The notes beneath the pieces are model-generated. The model saw nothing but the letters and a program-made list of their open reading frames with translations. It had not been told where the DNA came from and searched no databases. Positions 18,649 to 27,498 of a DNA stretch of 64,000 nucleotides are shown here, one piece after another. The stretch comes from CAVUAT01 sp963848045. Lineage in GTDB: Bacteria; Actinomycetota; Thermoleophilia; Solirubrobacterales; 70-9. Position 1 is the first letter of the stretch. Every line of letters starts with the position of its first letter. The stretch lies in NCBI GenBank assembly GCA_963848045.1, contig CAWKCC010000002.1, forward strand, positions 310,001-374,000, in the 5' to 3' direction. Both the position numbers and the translations under genes were made by a program.

Positions 18649-19506
18649 GTGAGCGGGGAGGATCGAAACCGGATCGAGATGGACACCGTCGCGATCGACG
18701 GCATCCCCACGTTCTTTCGCCGAGTGCCGGGCGAGGGGCCGCCGGTGGTCATGGTGCACGGGGTGCCCACCCACTCCGAGGACTGGCTGCCCTTTCTGGA
18801 GCGCATGCGCGGCCCCGCGATCGCGGTCGATCTGCCCGGGTTCGGCCGCTCAGCGCGTCCCCCCGCTGATCGCTTCGACTACTCGATGCATGGCTATGCG
18901 GACTTCTTCGAGCGCTTCCTTGAGGTGATGGGACTCGATCGTTACTCGCTGGCGCTCCATGACTGGGGCGGCGGGGTTGGGCTGATCGTGGCGCAGCGCG
19001 ATCCGGCGAGGTTGCGCCGCCTGTTCGTGACCAACGTCGTGCCCCTGCTGCCGGGCTACCGCTGGCACCGCACCGCCCGCGCGTGGCGGACGCGCGGCCT
19101 CGGGGAGATCGTCAACAGCCTCTGGCGCAGACCGCTCGTCGACCTTGCCCTGCGCGAGTCCCGCGGTGACTGGAGCCGGCACTCGCCCGAGTTCGTCGAC
19201 CTCACCTGGGACCACCTCGACCGGGGAACGCTGGCGGCGATCCTGCGCCTCTATCGCTCGGCCCCCGAGGCCGAGCTCGAACGGGCCGGGCGGGACCTGG
19301 GCTTGCTCGAGTCGCCCGCCCTCGTGGTCTGGGGCCTCAAGGACCGCTATCTGCCGCCGCGCTTCGGGCGCGACCTCGCGGACGTGCTGCCGCGCGCTGA
19401 GCTGATCGAGTTGGCGGAAGCCGGCCATTGGCCCTGGCTGGACCAGCCCGCGATGATCGAGCCCGCGGTCGCCTTTCTCGAGCCCGGGGGTGTTAACGAG
19501 CGGTGA
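18649..19506 (+). CDS. Alpha/beta hydrolase, haloalkane dehalogenase-like
   Basis: About 285 residues. VHGVPTHSEDW forms the oxyanion region and HDWGGGVGL the nucleophile elbow with Asp instead of Ser, as in haloalkane dehalogenases and epoxide hydrolases. VVWGLKDRYLP and EAGHWPW hold the acid and the His of the triad. The substrate is unknown. I use GTG 18649, 11 nt after a TATTGT box; ATG 18679 is a possible internal start. It is divergent from nth. Confidence 0.8.
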   Translation: MSGEDRNRIEMDTVAIDGIPTFFRRVPGEGPPVVMVHGVPTHSEDWLPFLERMRGPAIAVDLPGFGRSARPPADRFDYSMHGYADFFERFLEVMGLDRYSLALHDWGGGVGLIVAQRDPARLRRLFVTNVVPLLPGYRWHRTARAWRTRGLGEIVNSLWRRPLVDLALRESRGDWSRHSPEFVDLTWDHLDRGTLAAILRLYRSAPEAELERAGRDLGLLESPALVVWGLKDRYLPPRFGRDLADVLPRAELIELAEAGHWPWLDQPAMIEPAVAFLEPGGVNER

Positions 19507-19522
19507 CTACAATTTCGCAGTC

Positions 19523-20296
19523 GTGTCCGGGGTTCTCCGCAAGATCGGTGGCTGGCTGCCTGCCCTACCCCAGGGCAGGTTGGACGCTGCGCGCCAGGTC
19601 GGGCTCTTCGTCCTCGCCGACCTCTGCTACGAGACGGTCCGCGGCATCGCGGAGGGCCAGAGGGTGGAGGCCTTCGCGAACGCCGCGAGCGTGATCGACG
19701 TCGAGCAGGCCACCGGTACCTTCTTCGAGCCAGGGCTGCAGGCGGCCCTGATCGACTATCGCTGGTTGATCGACGCGGCCAACTTCGCCTACATGAACTC
19801 GCATTTCGTGCTCACCACCGGGTTCCTGGTCTGGCTCTACATCTACCGCAACGAGCACTTCTACTTCGTCCGCAACATGTTCATGATCGGCATGGCTCTG
19901 GCCCTGATCGGCTACACGCTGGTGCCCACCGCGCCGCCGCGCTTGATCGAGGGCTACGGGTTCGTCGACACCATCACCGAGTACGCCGAGGTCAACCACG
20001 ACTCGGCCCTGGTCCAGGTGTTCGTCAACCCCTACGCCGCCATCCCGAGCATGCACTGCGCGTTCGCGCTGATGATCGGTGTCACCGGCGCCATGATCTC
20101 GCGCCACAGGGCCACCCGGGTCTTCTGGGCCGTCTACCCCCTCCTCGTCTTCTTCGTGGTCGTGGTCACCGCTAACCACTTCTGGATCGACGGCGCGGCG
20201 GGCGCTCTCGTGGCCGGCCTCTCGGCGGTTGGCGCAGCGCAGCTCGCCCGCGTTCGCCCGGGCGCCTGGTCCTTCTGGCGGCCGGCGACGGCTTGA
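19523..20296 (+). CDS. PAP2/Aur1-like membrane phosphotransferase (first copy)
   Basis: 257 residues, about six membrane segments. It has the lipid phosphatase/phosphotransferase motifs in the form of the inositol-phosphorylceramide-synthase-like family: TAPPRLI, IPSMHCAF (catalytic His) and ANHFWIDG (catalytic His and Asp). It probably moves or removes a lipid phosphate at the membrane. It starts at GTG 19523, 9 nt after TACAAT. Its stop overlaps the TTG of the next gene. The adjacent Ino1 and PIP-synthase-like genes suggest an inositol lipid substrate, which is inference. Confidence 0.78.
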   Translation: MSGVLRKIGGWLPALPQGRLDAARQVGLFVLADLCYETVRGIAEGQRVEAFANAASVIDVEQATGTFFEPGLQAALIDYRWLIDAANFAYMNSHFVLTTGFLVWLYIYRNEHFYFVRNMFMIGMALALIGYTLVPTAPPRLIEGYGFVDTITEYAEVNHDSALVQVFVNPYAAIPSMHCAFALMIGVTGAMISRHRATRVFWAVYPLLVFFVVVVTANHFWIDGAAGALVAGLSAVGAAQLARVRPGAWSFWRPATA

Positions 20297-21957
20297 GTGT
20301 CCAGCCGGGCGGGCCCGTGCAGCAGGAATCCATTGCGGCCGTGACTCCCGATCGCGGGGGGACCCTACGGCGCTACGCGGAGCCCGGTCTGATCGCGGCC
20401 GCCCTCGGGTGCCTGTACCTGGTTCTGCAGCCATCCAGTGCCGATCACGCGGCTCAGGTCTTTCGCTCCGGCCTGTTCGAGAGCGAGGGGCTCTCGGCCT
20501 GGAACAACCTCTGGTTCGGCGGCCACCACACGCCCGGCTACAGCGTGCTGTTCCCGTTCTTGGGCTCGCTGATCGGGCCTCGCCTGGTCGGTGCGCTCGC
20601 AGTGATCGCCGCGACCCTTCTGTTCGCCGGAATCGCCTATCGGCACTGGGGAGCGCGAGCGCGGCTGGGCGTCAGCTGGTTCGCCGCCGCCGCCTCCCTC
20701 AGCCTGTTCAGCGGCCGGCTCTCCTTCGCGCTCGGCGTCGCAATCGCCCTGGCGGCCGTGTTTGCGTCGCAACGCGGTTGGCGCCCGCTGGCGATCGGGT
20801 TGGCCGTGCTCTGCGCTCTGGCCAGCCCCGTCGCCGCGCTCTTCCTCGCCTGCGGCGCGGTCGCGCATTCCATAGCCGAGCGCAGCCGATCCGGGGTCGA
20901 GCTTGCTGTCGCTTCCTTTGGGGGTGTGGTGCTGCTCGCCCACGCCTTCCCCGAGGGCGGCACCGAGCCCTTCGTCTCCTCCAGCTTCCGGCCCGCGCTG
21001 CTGATCGCGATCGCGGTCTTCCTGGCGATCCCGCGGGAGGAGAAGCTGCTGCGCTACGGGGTCGCGGTCTACGCCGCAGCGCTCGCGGGCGCCTTCCTGA
21101 TCGACAGCCCGATGGGCGGCAATGCGACGCGGATGGGGTCGTTGCTGCTCGGCCCGGCCCTGGCCCTCGGTCTCTGGAGGCGCCAGCGCGGGCTGCTCGT
21201 GCTGCTCGCTCCTTTCCTGCTCTACTGGCAGCTCTCGCCGGTGGTCCGCGATCTCGAAGCGGTTTACGCGCAGCCGTCGGTGAAGTCCTCCTACTACGCG
21301 CCCGTGCGCGACTTCCTGCACGGGGCGACGCGGGGGCAGTACCGGGTCGAGGTGCTGCCGACGGCCCACCATTGGGAGGCCGCCCTGCTCCCGCGCGGCA
21401 TCTACATCGCGCGCGGTTGGGAGCGCCAGCTCGACCGCAAGCTCAACGGGCTCTTCTACGAGGACGAGAGCGGCCCACTGACGGCCCAGGCTTACCGCGC
21501 CTGGCTCGATGATCTGTCCGTGGGCTTCATCGCCGTGCCCGACACGCCGCTCGACTACGCGGGTGAGGCCGAGGCGCGCCTGATCGCCCGGGGACTTCCC
21601 TACCTGAAGAGGGTCTTCGCAAGCCGGGACTGGACCGTCTACCGGGTCAGCGACCCCGAGCCGCTGGCTGTCGGCGCGGGGCGCATCGTCAAGCTGAAGC
21701 CCGAGGGCTTCGTGGTTGCGGCCAGGTCGGCGGGCAGCATCCTGGTCAAGGTGCGGTGGACTCGCTACTGGGCGATCGAGCAGGGCTCAGGGTGCGTGCA
21801 GGAGTCACCCCGCGGGTTCACCCAGGTGAAGGTGCGCGAGGCCGGGCGTGTCCGGGTCGGGGTCGACTTCTCGCCGTTGCGGGCGCTCGACGGCGGTCGC
21901 CGCTGCGCCGATCACCCGCCGGCCACCAGCGGGTGGGAGGAGGCGGCGAGGTCGTGA
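20293..21957 (+). CDS. Large polytopic membrane protein, possible GT-C glycosyltransferase
   Basis: 554 residues. About ten hydrophobic segments lie between residues 30 and 320, followed by a soluble C-terminal part of about 230 residues. The loop after the first helix (LWFGGHHTPGYSVLFPFLG) and the general layout resemble bacterial GT-C or YfhO-like proteins, but I see no decisive motif. TTG 20293 overlaps the stop of the upstream PAP2 gene (TTGA). It lies between two PAP2-type genes, so it may glycosylate or flip a lipid made by this block. Confidence 0.6.
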   Translation: MSVQPGGPVQQESIAAVTPDRGGTLRRYAEPGLIAAALGCLYLVLQPSSADHAAQVFRSGLFESEGLSAWNNLWFGGHHTPGYSVLFPFLGSLIGPRLVGALAVIAATLLFAGIAYRHWGARARLGVSWFAAAASLSLFSGRLSFALGVAIALAAVFASQRGWRPLAIGLAVLCALASPVAALFLACGAVAHSIAERSRSGVELAVASFGGVVLLAHAFPEGGTEPFVSSSFRPALLIAIAVFLAIPREEKLLRYGVAVYAAALAGAFLIDSPMGGNATRMGSLLLGPALALGLWRRQRGLLVLLAPFLLYWQLSPVVRDLEAVYAQPSVKSSYYAPVRDFLHGATRGQYRVEVLPTAHHWEAALLPRGIYIARGWERQLDRKLNGLFYEDESGPLTAQAYRAWLDDLSVGFIAVPDTPLDYAGEAEARLIARGLPYLKRVFASRDWTVYRVSDPEPLAVGAGRIVKLKPEGFVVAARSAGSILVKVRWTRYWAIEQGSGCVQESPRGFTQVKVREAGRVRVGVDFSPLRALDGGRRCADHPPATSGWEEAARS

Positions 21958-22009
21958 GGCGACCCCTTTGCCCTGATCGAGGCGGCGGGGTCTCCAGCCG
22001 CCGCTGTTC

Positions 22010-22801
22010 TTGAGCATCTCCGAGTTGCGCCGGCGGTTCCTTCCGCGCGGCTGGGTGGACCTGTTGGTCCAGTTCGCGGTGATCGCAGCGGCCTACTGGG
22101 CGTGGCGCTACGCGCGTGGCGCTGTGGACGGAGGCGTCAACGAGTCATTCGCCCATGCCCGTGACCTGATCTCGGTCGAGCGCAGCCTGCATTCGTTCGT
22201 GGAGATCGACTTGCAGGAGTGGGCGATATCCACGGGATGGGCCGCGGAGGTGGCCCGCTGGGGGTACGCCAACCTTCATTTCAAGGGCAGCGTCCTGGCG
22301 CTCACGGTGATCTACTTCGGATGGCGCGGCAGCTACGGGTTCGTTCGCAATACGGTGCTCGCCGCGATGGTGATATCGGTTGTCGGCTACGGCCTCTATC
22401 CAACCGCCCCGCCCCGCTTCATTCCCGAGCTCGGCCTCGACCCTTCGGTGACCGGCAACTCGCCGATGATCAGCAATCCGGGCGACCCGCTCTTCAACCC
22501 CTTCGCCGCGGTGCCGTCGATGCACGTCGGTCTCTCGATCATCTTCGCGTGGTCGCTCGCCCTTTTGGTGGGCCCCCGTCCACTCAAGGCGCTGCTCTTC
22601 GCCTATCCGCTGCTGATGACCTACGTAGTGGTCGCGAGCGGCAATCACTTCTGGATCGACGGGCTGTTCGGCGCCTTGGCGGCCGCGGCCGCCGTCGGGC
22701 TCGCGACGCTGCTCGCAAGGCTGAATCCCGACTGGGCGTTTGGCGGGCCATCGGTGCGCGCGGACCGAGGCGAGCTGAATTCCGGCATGGTTGCCGCATG
22801 A
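22010..22801 (+). CDS. PAP2/Aur1-like membrane phosphotransferase (second copy)
   Basis: 263 residues, paralogous to the protein encoded at 19,523: TAPPRFI, VPSMHVGL and GNHFWIDG occur at corresponding positions. The catalytic His/His/Asp are all present. The start is uncertain (TTG 22010 gives the full first helix; GTG 22052 is possible). Its stop overlaps the ATG of the CDP-alcohol phosphatidyltransferase gene (ATGA), which ties it to phospholipid synthesis. Confidence 0.78.
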   Translation: MSISELRRRFLPRGWVDLLVQFAVIAAAYWAWRYARGAVDGGVNESFAHARDLISVERSLHSFVEIDLQEWAISTGWAAEVARWGYANLHFKGSVLALTVIYFGWRGSYGFVRNTVLAAMVISVVGYGLYPTAPPRFIPELGLDPSVTGNSPMISNPGDPLFNPFAAVPSMHVGLSIIFAWSLALLVGPRPLKALLFAYPLLMTYVVVASGNHFWIDGLFGALAAAAAVGLATLLARLNPDWAFGGPSVRADRGELNSGMVAA

Positions 22802-23469
22802 ACGAGCGTCCCGAGCGGCCCGACACCACGGCCGCCGAGGAGATCTCCACCTCCGTGCGCAACCGGCTGATCGAGTCGCGCCTGACACCGAACGCGATCT
22901 CGATGGTCGGCCTGGCCGGCAACCTGGCGGCCGCGGTGCTCGTCTGGCAGGGCTACTACTCCCTCGGCGGACTGGCCTTCATCATCGGCTCGATCATGGA
23001 CACGCTCGACGGCCGCTATGCGCGCGCCTCGGGCAAGGGCACTCTGTTCGGTGCCTTCCTCGACTCCACCCTGGACCGGATCGAGGAGGGGATCGTGCTG
23101 GCGGCGGTCGCGTACCGCTTCGCTCTCAGCGGCGATGACGTCGCCGCGGCGATGTGCGTGGTGGTCGTGCTCGGCTCGCTGATGGTCTCCTATACGAGGG
23201 CCCGCGCGGAGGCGCTGGGAGTCGAGTGCAAGGTCGGTATCGCCACACGCCCCGTCAGAGTGGTCATACTGTCCATCGGCCTCGTGTTCGCAAGAGGGGC
23301 TGGAGTCTTCGACGTCGAGTTGCTGGCCCCCGCGATTTACGTGATGGCCGGGCTCACAGCCCTGACGGTCGTGCAGCGTGTCGTACACGTTCGAAACGCA
23401 CTGAAGGTGATGGAGAGCGACTCCGAACAGGCCCCCTCGGGGGCGAAGGAGGCGGCTGCGGACCTGTAA
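22798..23469 (+). CDS. CDP-alcohol phosphatidyltransferase, probable phosphatidylinositol-phosphate synthase
   Basis: 223 residues with the family signature D-G-x2-A-R-x8-G-x3-D-x3-D in MDTLDGRYAR...GAFLDSTLD. The later SYTRARAEALG and TRPVRVV segments are like those of actinobacterial PIP synthases (PgsA1 type), which join CDP-diacylglycerol to inositol-1-phosphate. The next gene is Ino1, which makes inositol-phosphate, so this substrate is likely. Six membrane helices are expected. ATG overlaps the upstream stop. Confidence 0.82.
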   Translation: MNERPERPDTTAAEEISTSVRNRLIESRLTPNAISMVGLAGNLAAAVLVWQGYYSLGGLAFIIGSIMDTLDGRYARASGKGTLFGAFLDSTLDRIEEGIVLAAVAYRFALSGDDVAAAMCVVVVLGSLMVSYTRARAEALGVECKVGIATRPVRVVILSIGLVFARGAGVFDVELLAPAIYVMAGLTALTVVQRVVHVRNALKVMESDSEQAPSGAKEAAADL

Positions 23470-23532
23470 CCGCGCCGCCTCGCAAGTGTCCTTTCAGCTT
23501 TGGCGCATCAGCCTTAGGAGGATTTCCGAAAG

Positions 23533-24732
23533 ATGAGCAGAGTCAACGGCAAGACGAATGGCGCGGGGCGCAATGGCGCCCGCGACGACAAGGTCCGAGT
23601 CGCCATCGTCGGCGTCGGCAACTGCGCGAGTTCCTTCGTGCAGGGAGTCCAGTACTACAAGGACGCCGACCCCGACGAGCAGGTCCCGGGCCTCATGCAT
23701 GTGGACCTGGGCGGCTACCACGTGCGAGACATCGAGTTCACAGCAGCCTTCGACATCGACGTGGAGAAGGTCGGCAAGGACCTCTCCGACGCGATCTTCA
23801 GCGGCCAGAACAACACCATGAAGTTCTCGGACGTCCCCAAGCTCGGGGTCAAGGTTCACCGCGGCATGACTCATGACGGCCTCGGCAAGTACCTGAAGCA
23901 GAAGATCACCAAGGCGCCGGGCAAGACCGACGACATCGTCGGCATTCTCCGCGACACGAACACCGATGTCCTCGTCTGCTACCTGCCGGTTGGCTCCGAG
24001 CAGGCGACCAAGTGGTATGTCGAGCAGGCGCTGAGCGCCGGCGTTGGCTTCGTCAACTGCCTCCCGGTCTTCATCGCTCGCGAGGATTACTGGGACAAGC
24101 GCTTCGAGGAAGCGGGCCTCCCGATCATCGGTGACGACATCAAGTCCCAGGTCGGAGCGACGATCGTGCATCGCCAGCTCGCCCGGCTGTTCGCCGACCG
24201 CGGCGTGCGCATGGAGCGCACCTCGCAGCTCAACGTCGGGGGCAACATGGACTTCTACAACATGCTCGAGCGCGAGCGCCTGGAGTCGAAGAAGATCTCC
24301 AAGACGAACGCGGTCACCTCGATCATGGACCATGAGCTGCCCGCCGAGGACGTCTACATCGGCCCCTCCGACTACGTGCCGTGGCTGACGGACCGCAAGT
24401 GGGCCCACATCCGCGTCGAGGGCCGCTCCTTCGGCGATGTCCCCCTCAACGTGGAGCTCAAGCTCGAGGTCTGGGACTCGCCGAACTCCGCCGGCATCGT
24501 GATCGACGCAGTCCGGACGATCAAGCTGGCCCTCAACCACGGCATCTCCGGCCAACTCGACGGTCCCTCGAGCTACCTGATGAAGTCGCCGCACACCCAG
24601 CGGCCCGATTCGGAGGCCCGCGAGGCGACCGAGGCGTTCATCGACAAGTACTCGAGGCAGCGGGGATTGACCCCCAAGGCGCGGGACAAGGCGAAGAAGA
24701 AGGGCAATAAGAAGGCCAAGGCCAAGAGCTAA
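23533..24732 (+). CDS. ino1: myo-Inositol-1-phosphate synthase
   Basis: 399 residues. It converts glucose-6-phosphate to inositol-1-phosphate with NAD. The NAD loop VRVAIVGVGNCASSF (about 21-35), GDDIKSQVGATIVHR, LNVGGNMDFYNM and the KISKT segment with catalytic lysine are present. The sequence matches the short bacterial/archaeal Ino1 type. The C-terminus ends in a Lys-rich tail. AGGAGG lies 12 nt before the ATG. A strong terminator follows, so this ends the 19.5-24.7-kb block. Confidence 0.95.
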   Translation: MSRVNGKTNGAGRNGARDDKVRVAIVGVGNCASSFVQGVQYYKDADPDEQVPGLMHVDLGGYHVRDIEFTAAFDIDVEKVGKDLSDAIFSGQNNTMKFSDVPKLGVKVHRGMTHDGLGKYLKQKITKAPGKTDDIVGILRDTNTDVLVCYLPVGSEQATKWYVEQALSAGVGFVNCLPVFIAREDYWDKRFEEAGLPIIGDDIKSQVGATIVHRQLARLFADRGVRMERTSQLNVGGNMDFYNMLERERLESKKISKTNAVTSIMDHELPAEDVYIGPSDYVPWLTDRKWAHIRVEGRSFGDVPLNVELKLEVWDSPNSAGIVIDAVRTIKLALNHGISGQLDGPSSYLMKSPHTQRPDSEAREATEAFIDKYSRQRGLTPKARDKAKKKGNKKAKAKS

Positions 24733-24755
24733 GCGGCCGGCGCTTAGGCAGCACC

Positions 24756-24796
24756 AAGAGGGGCGCGCTCCGGCGGGGGCGCGCCCCTCTTCTTTT
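24756..24796 (+). terminator. Strong rho-independent terminator after ino1
   Basis: AAGAGGGGCGCGC pairs with GCGCGCCCCTCTT around a loop of about 10 nt (TCCGGCGGGG), followed by a TCTTTT run at 24791-24796. It stands 24 bp after the ino1 stop and just before the glycosyltransferase-PHP gene. Confidence 0.88.
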
Positions 24797-24815
24797 CCGC
24801 ACATATCCTCACAGC

Positions 24816-26753
24816 GTGACGCCGTCCGAGACGCTCGCGATCGCCCAGGTGAGCCCCCAGACATGGGGCTCGCGACACGAGATAGACGAATTCGTCGCCC
24901 GCACGTCCGCGGTGCTGGCGGAGCGGGGCCACAGGGTGCTGGTCGCCGCGCCCTCGGAGTCGCGGGCGGCGATCAGGGATTCGCGCAAGGCGATCCGGGC
25001 CGCGGCCGAGGACCCGCGAGCGCTGTTCGCCGGCGAGAACCCCCGCGTGCTCGCGATCGGGCAGCGGATATCCCTCCCGAGCGGTCCTCGCCGCAAGCCT
25101 CCGCCGATCCCGGTTGACGTGAGCCGCTCGCTCGAGCAGCTCTTCGAAGCGGCTCCATTCGACATCGTCCACGTCCACGAGCCGTTCGCACCGAGCGCGG
25201 GGTCGGCTGCGCTGCGGCATTCGCTCTCGCTGAACGTCGCGAGCTTTCACGAGCCGGCCGAGCGGGTGCTGTCCACCCAGGTCGCCCGGCTGCTGGTCGA
25301 GATGTTCTTCGGGCGCATCGATGCGCGCACCGCCAGCAGCAAGGCAACCGGCGAGCTCCTCGAGCGCTTCTTTCCTGGTGCCTACGAGCTGGTCAGGCCG
25401 GGAGCCGATGTCGCCGAGCCGGCGCTCCCAGCTTCGCCGCCGGGGCGGGTGCGGATCGTCTACAGCGCCGAGGAGGAGAGGGGTGCGCTGCGGCTCTTCC
25501 TCAGGGGCTTGCGCAAGCTTCCGGCCGACCTCGACTGGGAGGCGGTGGTCTGGTTCGATGGGCCCACCGATCCCCTCGCCCGCGTCAGCCGGCGGCTGCG
25601 CGAGAGGCTGAGGCTCGTCGGTCCCGCTGACGGCGCGCCGGCGGAGTTCCTTGCCGGCGCGGACATCGCATGTCTGGCCTCGGGGGGCGTGCGCCCCGCG
25701 CCCCGGGTGGCGCGGGAGGCGCTCGCCGCGGGGGCCGTCCCGGTCGTCGCTCATCTCGAGCTCTACCGGGAGCTTGTCGGCGAGGGTGACCGCGGCCTGA
25801 TCTTTCCCGTCGGGGATGCCCAGACGCTGACCGCGCAGGTGCGGCGACTGGTGGCCGACCCGAAGTTGAGAGAGCGCCTCCACAAGCGCGGGCGCGCCGG
25901 CGGCGAAGCGCGGGACTGGGGCGAGGTCGCGGCCGACCTCGAAGCCGTCTACGCGCGGCTGGTGGCTCGCCGGCACGATCCGGGGGGAGACGCCGGGGCA
26001 CGAAAGCGGATCTCGTCCCGGCCGTACATCCACTGCGACCTGCACATGCACACCGACCACTCTCCCGACTGCGCGACCCCGGTCGAGGTTCTGCTGGAGA
26101 CCGCGAAGGAGCGGGGCCTGGACGCGATCGCCATCACCGACCACAACGAGATCTCGGGCGCGCTCGAGGCGCGGCGGGTCGCGGAGGGCAGCGGAGGCAT
26201 CAAGGTGATCGTCGCCGAGGAGGTCAAGACCGCCCATGAGGGCGAGGTGATCGGGCTCTTCATCGAGCGCAAGATCGAGCGCGGCATGTCGATGGCCGAC
26301 ACGATCGCCGAGATCCGCCGGCAGGGCGGCCTCGTCTACGTCCCACATCCTTTTGACCGCCTGCACTCCGTCCCCGATTACGAGCACCTGCTGAAGGTCG
26401 TGGAGGAGATCGACATCCTCGAGGTCTTCAACCCGCGGGTCGCGATCTCGTCCTTCAACGAGGAGGCGGTGCGCTTCGCGCGCAAGTACGGGATCGTGCC
26501 CGGCGCAGGCTCGGACAGCCACGTCGCGCAGGGCCTCGGCAGCGTCAAGATCAGGCTGCGCGACTTCGAGGGGCCCGAGGAGTTCCTCGAGTCGATGCGC
26601 GAGGCGGACATCGTCCGCAAGCACAAGAATCTGGTCTACGTCCAGGCGCTCAAATTCCTGCAGACCAGCGGCGGTCGCGGTGGGCGCTCGCTGGCCGCGC
26701 CCGACGGCGCTCGCGCGCGGGGACGGCGGGGGCGCGGCGCGAGCAAGAGTTGA
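24816..26753 (+). CDS. Fusion of GT4-like glycosyltransferase and PHP phosphoesterase
   Basis: 645 residues. Residues 1-400 look like a GT4 glycosyltransferase: Rossmann start IAQVSPQTWGSRHEIDEFVARTS, HVHEPFAPS, and a second half with FLAGADIACLASGG and EALAAGAVPVVAH. Residues 405-625 are a PHP domain: CDLHMHTDHSPDC, ITDHNEISG, VIVAEEVKT, PHPFDR and GAGSDSHVA give the metal ligands. A sugar-lipid or nucleotide-sugar phosphoester substrate is possible. GTG 24816 is 6 nt after TATCCT (leaderless). The C-terminus is basic. It overlaps the next gene by 4 bp. Confidence 0.85.
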   Translation: MTPSETLAIAQVSPQTWGSRHEIDEFVARTSAVLAERGHRVLVAAPSESRAAIRDSRKAIRAAAEDPRALFAGENPRVLAIGQRISLPSGPRRKPPPIPVDVSRSLEQLFEAAPFDIVHVHEPFAPSAGSAALRHSLSLNVASFHEPAERVLSTQVARLLVEMFFGRIDARTASSKATGELLERFFPGAYELVRPGADVAEPALPASPPGRVRIVYSAEEERGALRLFLRGLRKLPADLDWEAVVWFDGPTDPLARVSRRLRERLRLVGPADGAPAEFLAGADIACLASGGVRPAPRVAREALAAGAVPVVAHLELYRELVGEGDRGLIFPVGDAQTLTAQVRRLVADPKLRERLHKRGRAGGEARDWGEVAADLEAVYARLVARRHDPGGDAGARKRISSRPYIHCDLHMHTDHSPDCATPVEVLLETAKERGLDAIAITDHNEISGALEARRVAEGSGGIKVIVAEEVKTAHEGEVIGLFIERKIERGMSMADTIAEIRRQGGLVYVPHPFDRLHSVPDYEHLLKVVEEIDILEVFNPRVAISSFNEEAVRFARKYGIVPGAGSDSHVAQGLGSVKIRLRDFEGPEEFLESMREADIVRKHKNLVYVQALKFLQTSGGRGGRSLAAPDGARARGRRGRGASKS

Positions 26754-27409
26754 TGCACCCGCAAGGGGCCGGGCCGGGGCCGGGGAAGAGAACGGGGCCA
26801 GTGCCACCGACCACAGACGACGAGATTCGCGAGAAGTACCTCGAGCGCGCGATTCGCGAGCTCAACGACCTCGGCCACGAGCTCTCCTCGTGCCAGGATT
26901 GCCCGCGCGGCAACGTGATGCCCGTGCAGGGCTCGGGGCACCCGCAGGCGGACATCTTCATGCTCAAGCACTCGGCGACCCCCGCCGAGATCGAGGAGGG
27001 AGTCGCTTTCTTCGGGCGCGCCGGCAGCGCTCTGATGAAGAGCTTCAAGCGCCTCTCGATCGATCCGATCGTCGTCTTCGGGACCCTCTGCGTCAAGTGC
27101 CCGCTGACCGACCCCGAGCACGCCTCGGACGCGTGCGTCGGTCGCATCGCAGAGGAGATCGCGATCGTCGCTCCTCGCATCGTCGTGGTCATGGGAGAGG
27201 AGGCGCTGGGGGCCCTGAACGCGGTGGAACTGCCGCTCGCCGAGGAGATCAACCCACTGGAGGGAGAGGTCCAGAAGCTGACGCCGACCATCGACGCGCT
27301 GTTCGTGCCCGACATCGACGAGTCGCTGGACGAGGTCGGCGCCAAGCAGCGGTTCTGGTCGTCGTTCAGGGCGCTCGGCGACTGGTACGACCGCCTGCCC
27401 CCTTACTAG
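26750..27409 (+). CDS. Uracil-DNA glycosylase-fold protein with altered active site
   Basis: 219 residues, similar in layout to family 4/5 UDGs. CQDC, a cysteine in LCVKCPL and one in DACVGR provide the four iron-sulfur ligands, and GRAGSALMKSFKRLSI corresponds to the GRAGxLL segment. However, motif A, usually GEAPG, reads MLKHSATPAE, so the water-activating residue and pocket are missing or changed. It may bind DNA without classical UDG activity. ATG 26750 overlaps the stop of the upstream fusion gene. Confidence 0.7.
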   Translation: MMHPQGAGPGPGKRTGPVPPTTDDEIREKYLERAIRELNDLGHELSSCQDCPRGNVMPVQGSGHPQADIFMLKHSATPAEIEEGVAFFGRAGSALMKSFKRLSIDPIVVFGTLCVKCPLTDPEHASDACVGRIAEEIAIVAPRIVVVMGEEALGALNAVELPLAEEINPLEGEVQKLTPTIDALFVPDIDESLDEVGAKQRFWSSFRALGDWYDRLPPY

Positions 27410-27498
27410 GCCTCGTATCGGCCCCGGTGCAAGGGAGCTCTGAGCCGGCGCCTTTCGGGTCCGAGCCCGACCTGTGGGCGATCCACTCGCCTTCCCGG

